Assembly: GCA_052139675.1 (NCBI GenBank)
Contig: JBKQWE010000013.1
Location: 1-64,000 of the forward strand
From: JBEKCB01 sp052139675
Lineage (GTDB): Bacteria > Planctomycetota > Brocadiia > CAIUPP01
Reading direction: 5' to 3'
Length of the DNA stretch: 64,000 nucleotides
Shown: positions 17,512 to 25,690 of the stretch, piece by piece
Layout: each line of letters begins with the position of its first letter
Numbering within the stretch: the stretch's first letter is position 1
Program-made: the position numbers and the translations under genes
The notes under the pieces: model-generated
What the model saw: the letters and a program-made list of their open reading frames with translations, nothing else
Databases searched by the model: none
Told to the model about the DNA's origin: nothing

Positions 17512-17943
17512 ATGGGAATTGGAGCCCAGAGCATGGACGCGATTCGGAAAGCGGAGAAGGCCCTTGTACGGCTAATCGAGGCCGCCGAGGATTTCTCCAA
17601 GACCTTATACGCTCCGCGCTGCCGGAGTCCGCCAGTGTGCCATGCGGATGGGCGGGGCGAAACGAAAGGCCCGGAAAAGCGCGGCCCGACTCTCCTTCAT
17701 TCGCCTTCGTCATTCGGCAATTGGCAATCGGCAATCCACCTTCCCCCCTTCGGCTGCGCTCAGGGCTTCGGCGGACAAGTCGGCAACCAAGCTTGCTGTC
17801 AAATTCAACCGGCCGAAAAAAGCGCACTCAAACCGCTGCGAAGCGCACCGAAGCGCACTCAAGCCGCTCCCAACCGCACTGAACCCGCTGTGAAGCGCAC
17901 TGACTTTCCCCGTCCGCTCGGCGACGAAAATCCCATGTTATAA
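17512..17943 (+). pseudogene. Gene remnant interrupted by repeat DNA
   Basis: The open frame begins with a gene-like helix (MDAIRKAEKALVRLIEAAEDFSKTL). It then runs into non-coding repeat sequence, including a GGCAATTGGCAATCGGCAAT block related to the repeat at 59119-59277 and a TTCGGCTGCGCTCAGGGCTTCGG block. It ends in a degenerate 21-base tandem repeat (17820-17901). It looks like the 5' end of a gene whose remainder was replaced by repeats. The original function is unknown. Confidence 0.4.
17820..17901. repeat. Degenerate 21-base tandem repeat
   Basis: Units starting AAGCGCACTCAAACCGCTG, AAGCGCACTCAAGCCGCTC and AACCGCACTGAACCCGCTG recur every 21 bases, with one shortened unit between the first two and a partial final copy. 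In the remnant's frame this gives seven-residue KRT-type repeats. Confidence 0.5.
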
Positions 17944-18018
17944 TACGTGGCGATTTTTTTGAGAAAGAAAAGTGTCTCACGCGAAGGCGTAAAGACGCTG
18001 AGAACAACAGAATCGGTC

Positions 18019-18143
18019 GCCACGGATTTCACGGATGGCCACGGATTACCGAAGGCAAAGGGGAGAGCAAAGAAAAGCCAGAGGCCGTTTTCGGCCTTGC
18101 GGTTCGTCGCCGGTAATCCGTGGAAATCCGTGAAATCCGTGGC
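18019..18143. repeat. Long inverted repeat (33-base arms)
   Basis: The left arm 18019-18051 and right arm 18111-18143 are almost perfect reverse complements, built on GGATTTCACGGAT/ATCCGTGAAATCC and CACGGATTACCG/CGGTAATCCGTG. The loop carries a smaller hairpin (AGGCCG-TTTT-CGGCCT). It is a dispersed-type intergenic palindrome that sits directly upstream of the structured-RNA-like element. Confidence 0.7.
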
Positions 18144-18168
18144 AAAAAAGTTCGTCGTCGTAGTTTGC

Positions 18169-18272
18169 GTGAAACCCGTTGTTAGGTGGTACGAGGATTG
18201 CGCGCGAGAAGCGATTTGAAAAAGCGAACCCAGCGTGTAGTAACGCCCATTGGCGAAATGGGTTATATGCCT
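18169..18272 (+). ncRNA. Structured-RNA-like element, copy A (possible HEARO/omega RNA)
   Basis: About 100 bases shared with copy B at a spacing of 146. Shared blocks are GTGAAACCCGT, an AGGRTTGCGC core, TTGAAAAA, CGAACCCAGCGTGTAGTAACG and a TTATATGC-like end. Copy A folds as CCGTT/GGTGG, CGC/GCG, a TTTGAAAAA loop, and a terminal CCCATT-GGCGA-AATGGG hairpin extended by TAAC/GTTA. Stems are kept where bases differ between the copies, which points to RNA. The layout recalls HEARO RNAs, the omega RNAs of IscB nucleases, but no nuclease gene is present and the assignment is from memory of the family only. Confidence 0.45.
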
Positions 18273-18314
18273 TGAGGCGGTTCCGGCGAAGGTTGCCGTC
18301 CGTTGCGGCTTTGG

Positions 18315-18417
18315 GTGAAACCCGTCGTTGACGGACAGGAGGGTTGCGCCCGAAAGGCGAGTTGAAAAACGAACCCAGCGTGTAGTAACGGCTGATCTGG
18401 CAACGCTTTATGCGCTA
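18315..18417 (+). ncRNA. Structured-RNA-like element, copy B (possible HEARO/omega RNA)
   Basis: Second copy on the same strand. Predicted stems are CCGTC-GTT-GACGG, CGCC-CGAAA-GGCG, a GTT-GAAA-AAC tetraloop hairpin, GGGTT closing with AACCC, and AGCGT pairing with ACGCT. The first hairpin differs from copy A in several positions yet still pairs. The element points toward the 3' end of the convergent rhamnose gene, so it could also serve as its 3' boundary. Confidence 0.45.
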
Positions 18418-18441
18418 CCTGTCATTCCCGTTTAAGGTTCA

Positions 18442-20853
18442 TCATCCCTTGCGGTTCGAGTTCTCTATCATTTTGGCCCGGTAGTGTTCGACTTCCCAGT
18501 TCAAGATGAACTCCACCTCGCGCGCGCCGAGGGGCTGCAGTTCTCCTGCGGCCAGGAGCGATGAGGCTACGGCGGAGGCGAAGAGCTCTTGTGACGCGGC
18601 GATCTTCTTTTCGTTCTCGCCCGCGACCCATATCCCTTTCGCGCCGAGCGATAGGATCCGCGGCACGGTCTTGTGGTCGCGGCGGAAGCTTTCGACCGCC
18701 GCGCGAAGCTGGGGTTCGTTCGCGGGCTCTTCCACGACGCAGACCCTCGGACCGGAGAACACCACGTGATCGGGCGTGATCGCGCCGGAGAAGATGGCCG
18801 AATGGGCGCGCGGGTCAAGGGTCTGCTGCGGGAATGCGAATCGGCGCGCCTGCATCGCTGCGCCGGCGGCCTCTCCGACGACGCGCGCGACCATCTGCGC
18901 GACCGGGTCCGGCTGCGTTGCGTCTTTCTTCGAGAACGCGCTTTCAATCTTGTCAATGACCGACGCATGCAGTTGAAGGGCGTCAGTGGCGGATTCCGCC
19001 GAGCAGATGAGGCCGTGATTCTGCAAGAGAATGACCCTGGGCAACGCTCCATAGCGGCGGCGATAGCCGTCAATGAGCTCGCGCACGCGGAATGCAAGCA
19101 TGACGCCCGGGTCGGCGTACGGGACCCACAGCGGCTGCTCTTCGTCCTTGCGCCACAGGCTCTCCAGCAGTTCCTTGGAGCGGCGATGACAGGTCAGCGC
19201 GTTGACCGCCGGCGGATGACTGTGGATGACGACCTTGCCCAGGAGCGCATGGAGCGGGGCTTCCACCGACGGCCGCGCGCCGGCGGGGGCGATCACGCTC
19301 TCATTCAGCATCCGCAGGACTTCGGCCTCGCGCTCCGACGACGGCGCGGTGAGCAGGCGGCGCTGCTCGAAGATCTGCATCACCTTGCCGGCGTCCACGA
19401 GCGCCCAGCCGCGGCGCACATCCATGCCGGCGAGCGGCGTGCCGCTGGCCTTGATGAACATGAGAGTTCCATCCGCGGACTTGACGGAGGTGTTCCCGCC
19501 GCCGGCCTGGACGAACCGTGTATTCGCGCCCACCGCGTGCGACACGTGCAGGAGCTCCTCGAGCGAGCGCGAATGGTTCGCCGGGAGCGCCGCCCGAGCC
19601 CTGGGCGCCAGCACGGATCGCTCGTGCCGCTGCACTTCCTCGAGAAGGCCGCGTTCCGTCGGCACGTTGCTCATGAGGCACACATGTTCCCACACGGCGC
19701 CCAGCGGCAGCATTGCGGCCTCTTCAAGCAGCATCAGCCGTCCCGTGAAATCGCCGTCCGCCTCGTGTTTGCGCAGGAGGGCGGCGGGTTCGCAGAGCGC
19801 GCGAAGGAGCGCCTTCTGCGTCGCCCGCGCGCCGATGGCCCATGCGCCGATCCGGTTGATGGAGGCATCGAAGAAGTCGGTGGCGATCTTGACTCGCGGC
19901 AGGAAGCCGCCGCGCACGATCTCGGACATGAGCCGGTTCAGCGGATCGTCGGTCACGACCACGTGGTCGCTGTCCCAGCGCACGCCCCGGCTCACGTGCA
20001 ACAGGAGGCCTTCGAGGTAGAGCATCAGCGACGAAATCTTGTCGCCTACGTCTTCGGTCGGATGGAAATGCCCCATGTCCAGGCACATGAGCAGGTTCTT
20101 TGAGAGGGCATACGCCAGGTAGAACTCCTGCGAACCGGCGACGTAGCTTTCGCTGGCGAGACCGAAGAGCTTTCCCTCGACGGCGTCGAGGCACTCCTTG
20201 CGCGAAATCGGCTCGGCCATGATCCGGTCCAGCGAGTCTTTGAGCAGGCTGCGATGGATGGCGCGGTCGGCCGGCATGTCTTTGTAGCCGTCGGGGATCC
20301 AGATGTTATTGACGGACGGGCTGCCGAGCGCCCGGCCCATAGCCGCCGCGATCTTGCGGCACGCGATGGCGTGGTTGATCCAGAACGTGCGGACCGCCTC
20401 GTCGCGGCTGGCGAGCGTGAACCCGCTGGCGGCCTTGGGATGCGAAAAGAAAGTGGGGTTCATGTCGAGGCCGGAGGTGTGCGCGCGCGCCCAGTCAATC
20501 CATCGGCTGAAGTGCGCCGGTTCCAGTTGATCGCGCTCGACCCGCACGCCGCCGGTCTCGGCATACATGGCGTGGAGATTGACGCGGTTCTTGCCGGGGA
20601 GAAGCTTCAGCGCCTGCTCGAGATCGGCGCGAAGCTCGTCGCCGCCGGACGCGCGGCCCATGTAGTTGCCGGTCGCCAGGATGCCGCCCGAGAGCACCGA
20701 GTCGCCCTCGAAGCCGGCGACATCATCGCCTTGCCAGCAGTGCAATGAGATCGGCGTGGCGAGCAGCACGCGGATGGCTTCGTCGGTATTAACCCCGAGC
20801 GCGCCGTACCGTTCGCGCGCCAGGGCATACGCAGCTTCGGTTGAGGTTCCCAT
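18442..20853 (-). CDS. L-rhamnose isomerase-class II aldolase fusion
   Basis: 803 residues from the Met at 20853, which has AAGGGGA nine bases upstream (a Met at 20862 is the alternative). Residues 1 to about 420 are an L-rhamnose isomerase: PISLHCWQGDDVAGFE, GNYMGRA, NLHAMYAE, LDMGHFHPTE, and the normal C-terminal LPLGAVWEHVCL. Residues about 430-800 are a class II aldolase of the rhamnulose-1-phosphate aldolase RhaE type: QAGGGNTSVKSADG, KVVIHSHPPAVNAL with metal-binding His, and ILLQNHGLI. The dehydrogenase half usually attached to RhaE is absent. The fusion would couple rhamnose isomerisation to cleavage, but the kinase step between them is not encoded here. Confidence 0.88.
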   Translation of the reverse strand: MGTSTEAAYALARERYGALGVNTDEAIRVLLATPISLHCWQGDDVAGFEGDSVLSGGILATGNYMGRASGGDELRADLEQALKLLPGKNRVNLHAMYAETGGVRVERDQLEPAHFSRWIDWARAHTSGLDMNPTFFSHPKAASGFTLASRDEAVRTFWINHAIACRKIAAAMGRALGSPSVNNIWIPDGYKDMPADRAIHRSLLKDSLDRIMAEPISRKECLDAVEGKLFGLASESYVAGSQEFYLAYALSKNLLMCLDMGHFHPTEDVGDKISSLMLYLEGLLLHVSRGVRWDSDHVVVTDDPLNRLMSEIVRGGFLPRVKIATDFFDASINRIGAWAIGARATQKALLRALCEPAALLRKHEADGDFTGRLMLLEEAAMLPLGAVWEHVCLMSNVPTERGLLEEVQRHERSVLAPRARAALPANHSRSLEELLHVSHAVGANTRFVQAGGGNTSVKSADGTLMFIKASGTPLAGMDVRRGWALVDAGKVMQIFEQRRLLTAPSSEREAEVLRMLNESVIAPAGARPSVEAPLHALLGKVVIHSHPPAVNALTCHRRSKELLESLWRKDEEQPLWVPYADPGVMLAFRVRELIDGYRRRYGALPRVILLQNHGLICSAESATDALQLHASVIDKIESAFSKKDATQPDPVAQMVARVVGEAAGAAMQARRFAFPQQTLDPRAHSAIFSGAITPDHVVFSGPRVCVVEEPANEPQLRAAVESFRRDHKTVPRILSLGAKGIWVAGENEKKIAASQELFASAVASSLLAAGELQPLGAREVEFILNWEVEHYRAKMIENSNRKG

Positions 20854-20920
20854 GATCGCCATTCCCCTTGCTTCGTGGTTTCGGAGATTCAGGCCAACTG
20901 CCGCACGGTGCGGAAGCAGA

Positions 20921-20949
20921 ATATTACCCGCATTCGCGCGACGCGTCAA
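20921..20949 (-). promoter_or_regulatory. Sigma-70 promoter of the rhamnose fusion gene
   Basis: Minus-strand TTGACG (20944-20949), 17-base spacer, TAATAT (20921-20926), about 67 bases before the start codon at 20853. Confidence 0.55.
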
Positions 20950-21004
20950 GCAGCCGTGCGCCGCCGGTCCGCGGCGGCGGGAAACTATTGCCCGGAAACT
21001 AAAG

Positions 21005-21038
21005 AGGCAACGACCGCCCTGGTAGACGATCGTTGCCT
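21005..21038 (-). terminator. Rho-independent terminator after the G1 peptidase gene
   Basis: AGGCAACGA (21005-21013) pairs perfectly with TCGTTGCCT (21030-21038). On the minus strand the stem is followed by CTTTAGTTT. It lies about 65 bases downstream of the peptidase stop codon. Confidence 0.65.
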
Positions 21039-21103
21039 GCTTGCGATTCGACTGAGGCCGGCCGGGATTTTGCGCTTCGGCACGATGCCGGCGGGCCTGT
21101 GGA

Positions 21104-22012
21104 TTACTGGTGCTCCCAGGTGACCGAGAAGGTCTCGCCGGTCGTTCCCAAGACCGAAGGCAGGGCCTTGGTGACTGCCTTGCTGGTCTCCATGGTCAGC
21201 ATGTCATCCGGCCAAGTGGTGATCGGCCCGGTGACTCCGTCGAGCGTGGCCTCGCAGCCGGAGAAAGAGATGGTTCCAAAATCGCTCAACGGCAGCACGC
21301 TGGACTCCGACGGGGCTTCCATGACCCATTCCGCCGACTGCAGTTCCGCGCCCTGAATTTGCTCATCAATCGAGAAGGTGACGTCCTTGGTGACGTTGGT
21401 GAGCGTCAGTTGGAAGGTCTGGACGACCTCGGTGGTCTTCCGGCCCCAGTCATCGTTGCGCCCGTGCTCCCAGCCGTGGCCGCGCCGGCCCCAGGCATCC
21501 TTGACCTCGACAGTCTCGCTGCCGAGATATTGGACCTGAGCGGTGATCGTGTCTCCTTGATCTACGGGGAAGCCCACGATCTCGTAAGCGTAGTTCGGAT
21601 ACAGTTCGAACCACGCGTAGTAACTCGCCGCGCGCCCCGTCCAGTCCTGCTCTGTGCCGATTTGCTCGACGGTGTCGTCCGAGTACCCGTCAATTCCGAC
21701 CCAGGCGGAGGAATACGTGTCCTTGCTCGGCGTGCTTGCCAGGACGCCCGGAACGGTCCAGCTTCCGACGACGTTGCTCACCGCGTTGGATGCCGGCTTC
21801 GAGAGGTTCGTCTCGACGGCGTACCCGCTCCAGTTGAGGCTGGTGCCGTCGCGGAGGTGAATGTGAGGCGCCTGGAGGTGGTGCACCGCGCTCGAAGGAA
21901 TCGCTCTCAGATAGAATTGGCCGTGCGCGACGACGCCGGCCGGCGCCGGCCCGCGAAGCAGGCACAACCCAAGAACGGCAATCCCCGCCATGCCCCGGAC
22001 GATAATCTTCAT
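21104..22012 (-). CDS. Secreted glutamic peptidase, family G1 (eqolisin-like)
   Basis: 302 residues from the Met at 22012. AGGAGGA lies nine bases upstream, whereas the Met at 22021 directly abuts it. A signal peptide (MKIIVRGMAGIAVLGLCLL) is followed by the G1 fold: LNWSGYAVET, VVGSWTVPGV, SSAWVGIDGY and the presumed catalytic Gln in VEQIGTEQDW. Then come YYAWFELYPN, GDTITAQVQYLG and the presumed catalytic Glu in SAEWVMEAP. These enzymes work in the periplasm or outside the cell, usually at acidic pH. G1 peptidases are best known in fungi and are rarer in bacteria. The gene is alone, with its own promoter and terminator. Confidence 0.85.
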   Translation of the reverse strand: MKIIVRGMAGIAVLGLCLLRGPAPAGVVAHGQFYLRAIPSSAVHHLQAPHIHLRDGTSLNWSGYAVETNLSKPASNAVSNVVGSWTVPGVLASTPSKDTYSSAWVGIDGYSDDTVEQIGTEQDWTGRAASYYAWFELYPNYAYEIVGFPVDQGDTITAQVQYLGSETVEVKDAWGRRGHGWEHGRNDDWGRKTTEVVQTFQLTLTNVTKDVTFSIDEQIQGAELQSAEWVMEAPSESSVLPLSDFGTISFSGCEATLDGVTGPITTWPDDMLTMETSKAVTKALPSVLGTTGETFSVTWEHQ

Positions 22013-22108
22013 GGCTTCCATTCCTCCTGCGTTGCTGAGGTCGCGCCTGGAAATCTCACGGCCATGGAGCCCCCGCGCGACCGACGAAGACCCACACCCA
22101 TTTGCGGT

Positions 22109-22137
22109 ATGTTACACTACCCGAGCGGACTTGTCAA
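22109..22137 (-). promoter_or_regulatory. Sigma-70 promoter of the G1 peptidase gene
   Basis: Minus-strand TTGACA (22132-22137), 17-base spacer, TAACAT (22109-22114), 96 bases before the start codon. Confidence 0.65.
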
Positions 22138-22282
22138 GAAAGTTTGTGGCGGAGACTGCTCCTGACGATTTCCCGTACTCGGATCGCAGAAAGTCTTCGC
22201 GCTATCCCGCCGGCATTGCTTCAGCCGAGGAGTGGCGCGTGCAGCAGAACCAGACAGTGAACGGTCTGAAAAGACGCCAGGC

Positions 22283-23620
22283 TCAGGCGCCTGCTTCGCG
22301 GGCGGCGCTGACTTCCCCAAAGCTTTTCTGCGCCCAATGCACGGCGTGCAGATAGATCGCCGGGATGCCGGACTCGTCGCGCAGCCCCAGGCCGGCGGCC
22401 ATTTCACTCACGCGGTCCCAGTCCCCTTTTTCGTACGCCAGGACGTAGTCGAAGACGGCGCGCAGGCGGTTCGGCTTTCCACAGAGCGCGTCCTTGATGT
22501 CATCGGAAAGCGGCAGGTCCTTGAGGATCTCTTCGAGCGGGCGGTCGAGGATCGCGTCAATCACGGAGAACATTCCCATGAGGAAAAGTTCCTGCGCCCG
22601 CTGCTTCATGCCGAGCATCGGAGCGAGCGATTCGCAGAACCTTCCGCGGATGAGCGCCTGGACGACGAGTTCGTCGGGCTTGTCGCTGCCCATGCTGGCC
22701 ATGACGACGAGCGAGGCCCATTGTTTGAATTCCCGCGCTCCCAGCAGCGTGATGGCATGCATGATGGAACTGACTTTGTTGCTCAGGCCGAAATACGCGG
22801 AGTTGATGTATCGCAGCAGCTTGAAAGAGAGCGCCATGTCGCGCTTGATAATCGCTTCCAGGTGATCGAAGTTGACGCCGGGCAACTGGATCTCCTGGAG
22901 CATCTGCAGGTAGTTGAGCTTGAAGCCCGGCACGTCTCGGGACGAGATGATGACGGGCTTGCTGAAGAAGTACCCCTGAAAATAACTGTATCCCAGGCCC
23001 ACCGCCTCGTTGAAGACTTCGTGCGTCTCGACTTTCTCGGCCAGGAAACGGACGTTGGGGGCCGTGAAGCGCGACAGAACCTGCCGGCGCTCCTCCGCCG
23101 GAGTGGTCAGGAAATCCACCTTGACGATGTCCGCCAGGTTCATGAGGTCGTCGTACTGCTCGCTGTAGACGAAGTCGTCCAGGACGATCATGTAGCCGGC
23201 CTTCTTGAGCCTGCTGCACGCGCCGACGACCTCCACATCCGGCGCGATGGTCTCCAGAATCTCCGCCGCGGTCTGATCCCTCGGCAGAAGGCTGATATAG
23301 TCGTTAAGGAGGATGTCGTGCGTGACGTTGATGAAGACGAGCTTGCCTCCGCTGAGGGCTTCCATGCCGAGGATCAGAGTGCCGTCGGTCATGACTTTGG
23401 CGCTGGCCTGGTCAGGGGCCGTGTGTTTGAAGACGTTGTCGAGGCCGGAGCGGAAGAGGAGCTCGTAGCCGTAGACCTTCTGCTGCAGGTCGAAGATGGG
23501 CTGCCGGGCGATGAAGATCCTGGCCAGGGATACGCCGGCGCCCTTTGCGGGCTTTGCAGCGTTTGCAGCGCCGGCGGCGCTGGCGACTCCCGGCGTGGTC
23601 GTTGCGATAAGACTGCCCAT
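22283..23620 (-). CDS. EAL-HDOD signalling protein (YuxH/CdgR-like)
   Basis: 445 residues. An EAL-type domain (about 30-230) starts IFIARQPIFDLQQKVYGYELLFRSG and keeps INV, LDDFVYS, VKVDFL, EKVET and FQGYFFSKP. The EAL signature itself reads ELL, so activity against c-di-GMP is uncertain. An HDOD domain (about 235-430: LSFKLLRYINSAYFGL, AITLLGAREFKQW) follows. Such proteins relay signals in motility and chemotaxis networks. A FliA-type promoter at 23669-23695 places it under flagellar control. The low-complexity Ala/Gly N-terminus is not conserved. Confidence 0.88.
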   Translation of the reverse strand: MGSLIATTTPGVASAAGAANAAKPAKGAGVSLARIFIARQPIFDLQQKVYGYELLFRSGLDNVFKHTAPDQASAKVMTDGTLILGMEALSGGKLVFINVTHDILLNDYISLLPRDQTAAEILETIAPDVEVVGACSRLKKAGYMIVLDDFVYSEQYDDLMNLADIVKVDFLTTPAEERRQVLSRFTAPNVRFLAEKVETHEVFNEAVGLGYSYFQGYFFSKPVIISSRDVPGFKLNYLQMLQEIQLPGVNFDHLEAIIKRDMALSFKLLRYINSAYFGLSNKVSSIMHAITLLGAREFKQWASLVVMASMGSDKPDELVVQALIRGRFCESLAPMLGMKQRAQELFLMGMFSVIDAILDRPLEEILKDLPLSDDIKDALCGKPNRLRAVFDYVLAYEKGDWDRVSEMAAGLGLRDESGIPAIYLHAVHWAQKSFGEVSAAREAGA

Positions 23621-23668
23621 AGCGTCTCACTCGAAACTTCCGCAGTATGGCGACAAACTCTACAAGGA

Positions 23669-23695
23669 TTATCGTAAAAAAGCGGGCGTTCTTTA
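23669..23695 (-). promoter_or_regulatory. FliA (sigma-28) type promoter for EAL-HDOD gene
   Basis: Minus strand TAAAGAAC (23688-23695), 11-base spacer, TACGATAA (23669-23676). Compared with TAAAGTTT-N11-GCCGATAA this matches 5 of 8 and 6 of 8 positions with the exact spacing. It lies 49 bases before the start codon. Confidence 0.5.
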
Positions 23696-23828
23696 GCTCA
23701 AGTCGGCCGAAGGGAGCGGGACGCGGATGAAGTATCGTCCGGTTGGAGGGGCCGCTGAGGACGCGCAGCCGATCATTTGGGGGTCGCCGGCTAGTGCGGC
23801 GTTTCAGAAATAAGTTCCGTTATACGCG

Positions 23829-23913
23829 GTCATTCCGAGCTTAGCGAGGAATCTCACACGCGGTGCGCTGCAACGGTTTATGGTATGAGACCCTTCGCTG
23901 CGCTCAGGGTGAC
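23829..23913. repeat. Imperfect palindromic repeat in a 332-base spacer
   Basis: Arms 23829-23856 (GTCATTCCGAGC...GAGGAATCTCA) and 23886-23913 (TGAGACCCTTCG...AGGGTGAC) are imperfect reverse complements. The rest of the spacer 23621-23952 holds the FliA-type promoter and no gene. Confidence 0.55.
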
Positions 23914-23952
23914 GCCGTCTGGACTTATGCGTGTTACTGCCGGAACACGATA

Positions 23953-25518
23953 CTAGATGGTGGCGTACCGCGTGCAGTTTCGGCCGTCGCGCTTGGCCTG
24001 GTACATGCACTTGTCCGCCTGCTCAAGGATGACGGCCTCATCGAAGGAGGGCGAGTTGTATCGAGAGTGGACCGCGCCGACGCTGACGGTGATGCCGGGC
24101 ACACTCTGAGTCCATCCCTTTGACGACGCCGCGATGCCGAAACGCAGCTTTTCGGCGGCGGTGATTGCGCCGTCCAGGTCCGTCTCGGGCAGCAGCACCA
24201 CGAACTCATCCCCGCCCACGCGCGCGGCCACGTCCGACTTGCGGCTTTCGGCTTGCAGGAAAGCGCCCAGGTGCTTCAGCGTTTCGTCGCCGGCCGCGTG
24301 ACCGCGGGTGTCGTTGACCGACTTGAAGTCGTCAATGTCCACCATCACGAGCGCCAGCTCGTGCTCATGGCGGCGGCAGCGGGCGATCTCGGCCACGAAC
24401 CTCTTCAGGAACTCCCGGCGATTGAGCAAAAGAGTCAGGTCGTCGAGAGAGATGAGCCTTCTCAGTTCATCGCTTTCCTGCTTGAGCTGGCGCAACTCCT
24501 CGGCACGCTGGTCGGCGAGGTTCTCGGCCGACCGCGCCTCTTGCCCCAGTTCGGCGGCCAGCCGGGCCACTTCGTGCGTGGCCCGCATCCGGATATCCTC
24601 ATAAGCGGGCAGCGAGCGCGGGTCAACCTGGAACAGGTCGCAAGTGCTCCGCACGGCCGTTTCGATCTTCCCGAACATCTGCTCGACGGTTTCCGGCGCC
24701 AGCCCGAATTGGCGCTGCGCCGTGTCAATGACCCGTTTATAAGTGATGCCTTTGGTTTTGCCCTGGAAGAGCGCCGCCACCAGGGTCCCCAAGGCGAGCG
24801 TCCGCGCCACCTGGATCAGCTCGGGCGAAAGGCCGTCCGCCGCCGCCTGTTCCAGGGCGTGGTGGTAGCGGATCGGCGCGTAGACCTCTTCGGGGAGGCT
24901 CCACTGCCGCAGAAGCCGGCTGCCCACTTCCGCGTGCGTCACGCCCAGCAGCCGCTTCTCAATGTCGTGGATCTCCACCGTGGGATGGAGCCGGTGTTCG
25001 GCCAGGACTTTCGCATACTCTTCCGGCAGCGCGCACTGGAAAGCCACCATCCCCATGTCCTGGAGGATTCCAGCGGAAAAACACTCGTCGCGCTGAGCCG
25101 GGCAGACCGTCTCCGCAATGATGCGCGCGGCGCTGGCGGTCGTCAGCGAGTAGCGCCAGAACCGGTCAATCTTGAACTCCTCGGGCACCTTGTCGTTGAT
25201 TTCCGCCTCCAGGCTGAACCCGAGAACCGCGATGCGCGTCACCTTCAGCCCCATTCGCACAACCGCCGCGTTGACGGAAAGGACTCTCTGGGAACCGGCG
25301 AAAAACGCGGAGTTGGACATCCGCAGGAGCTTGGCCACGAGCGCCGCGTCGGCCGAGGTCATTTTCGCCAGCTTCGCAAAATCCACGTCCGGGTCTTTGC
25401 AGAGCGTCAGGATATTGGCCGCCACAACCGGAACCGACGGCAGCGTCTTGCTGCTGCAGACCTTCTCCAGCAACGCATGCGCGTCCTGGGTTTCCCGATG
25501 GACTTCGTGGCTTGCCAT
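23953..25518 (-). CDS. HDOD-GGDEF diguanylate cyclase
   Basis: 521 residues. An HDOD domain (about 25-215: LPSVPVVAANILTLCKDPDV, LVAKLLRMSNSAFF) is followed by a helical linker with a coiled-coil-like stretch (about 290-345, AENLADQRAEELRQLKQE). The GGDEF domain (about 350-515) has an intact active loop ARVGGDEFVVLLPE and an inhibitory RxxD (RKSD) five residues before it. It should synthesise c-di-GMP with feedback inhibition. The neighbouring EAL-HDOD gene suggests the two HDOD proteins act in the same pathway. Confidence 0.92.
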   Translation of the reverse strand: MASHEVHRETQDAHALLEKVCSSKTLPSVPVVAANILTLCKDPDVDFAKLAKMTSADAALVAKLLRMSNSAFFAGSQRVLSVNAAVVRMGLKVTRIAVLGFSLEAEINDKVPEEFKIDRFWRYSLTTASAARIIAETVCPAQRDECFSAGILQDMGMVAFQCALPEEYAKVLAEHRLHPTVEIHDIEKRLLGVTHAEVGSRLLRQWSLPEEVYAPIRYHHALEQAAADGLSPELIQVARTLALGTLVAALFQGKTKGITYKRVIDTAQRQFGLAPETVEQMFGKIETAVRSTCDLFQVDPRSLPAYEDIRMRATHEVARLAAELGQEARSAENLADQRAEELRQLKQESDELRRLISLDDLTLLLNRREFLKRFVAEIARCRRHEHELALVMVDIDDFKSVNDTRGHAAGDETLKHLGAFLQAESRKSDVAARVGGDEFVVLLPETDLDGAITAAEKLRFGIAASSKGWTQSVPGITVSVGAVHSRYNSPSFDEAVILEQADKCMYQAKRDGRNCTRYATI

Positions 25519-25589
25519 TCTTGCGGCGCCTCCTGCTCGCCTCCGAACTTGCCAGGTCAGCGACCGGCGCGGATTCCCACAGCGCCGGG

Positions 25590-25619
25590 ATTATGCCACA
25601 ATCAAAGGCTTTGCTGCAA
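25590..25619 (-). promoter_or_regulatory. Possible promoter of the HDOD-GGDEF gene
   Basis: Minus-strand TTGCAG (25614-25619), 18-base spacer, CATAAT (25590-25595). The -10 is good and the -35 is weak. Confidence 0.35.
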
Positions 25620-25690
25620 GAGCAGGAAATGCCCCACGTGAATGCCGGCAACGCCGGCGCCCGAACGTCAGGAATTCTTGGAGCCCTTGC

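Noticed and set aside
18175..18190. Integron attC-like core (GTTGTTAGGT)
   Set aside because: It matches the right-hand core GTTRRRY, but no partner RYYYAAC core at the correct distance and no cassette array or integrase was found. The same bases belong to a conserved hairpin of the structured element.
17947..18219. 90-residue open frame in the spacer
   Set aside because: It simply translates both arms of the long inverted repeat (ATDFTDGHG and KSVKSVAKK), so it is not a gene.
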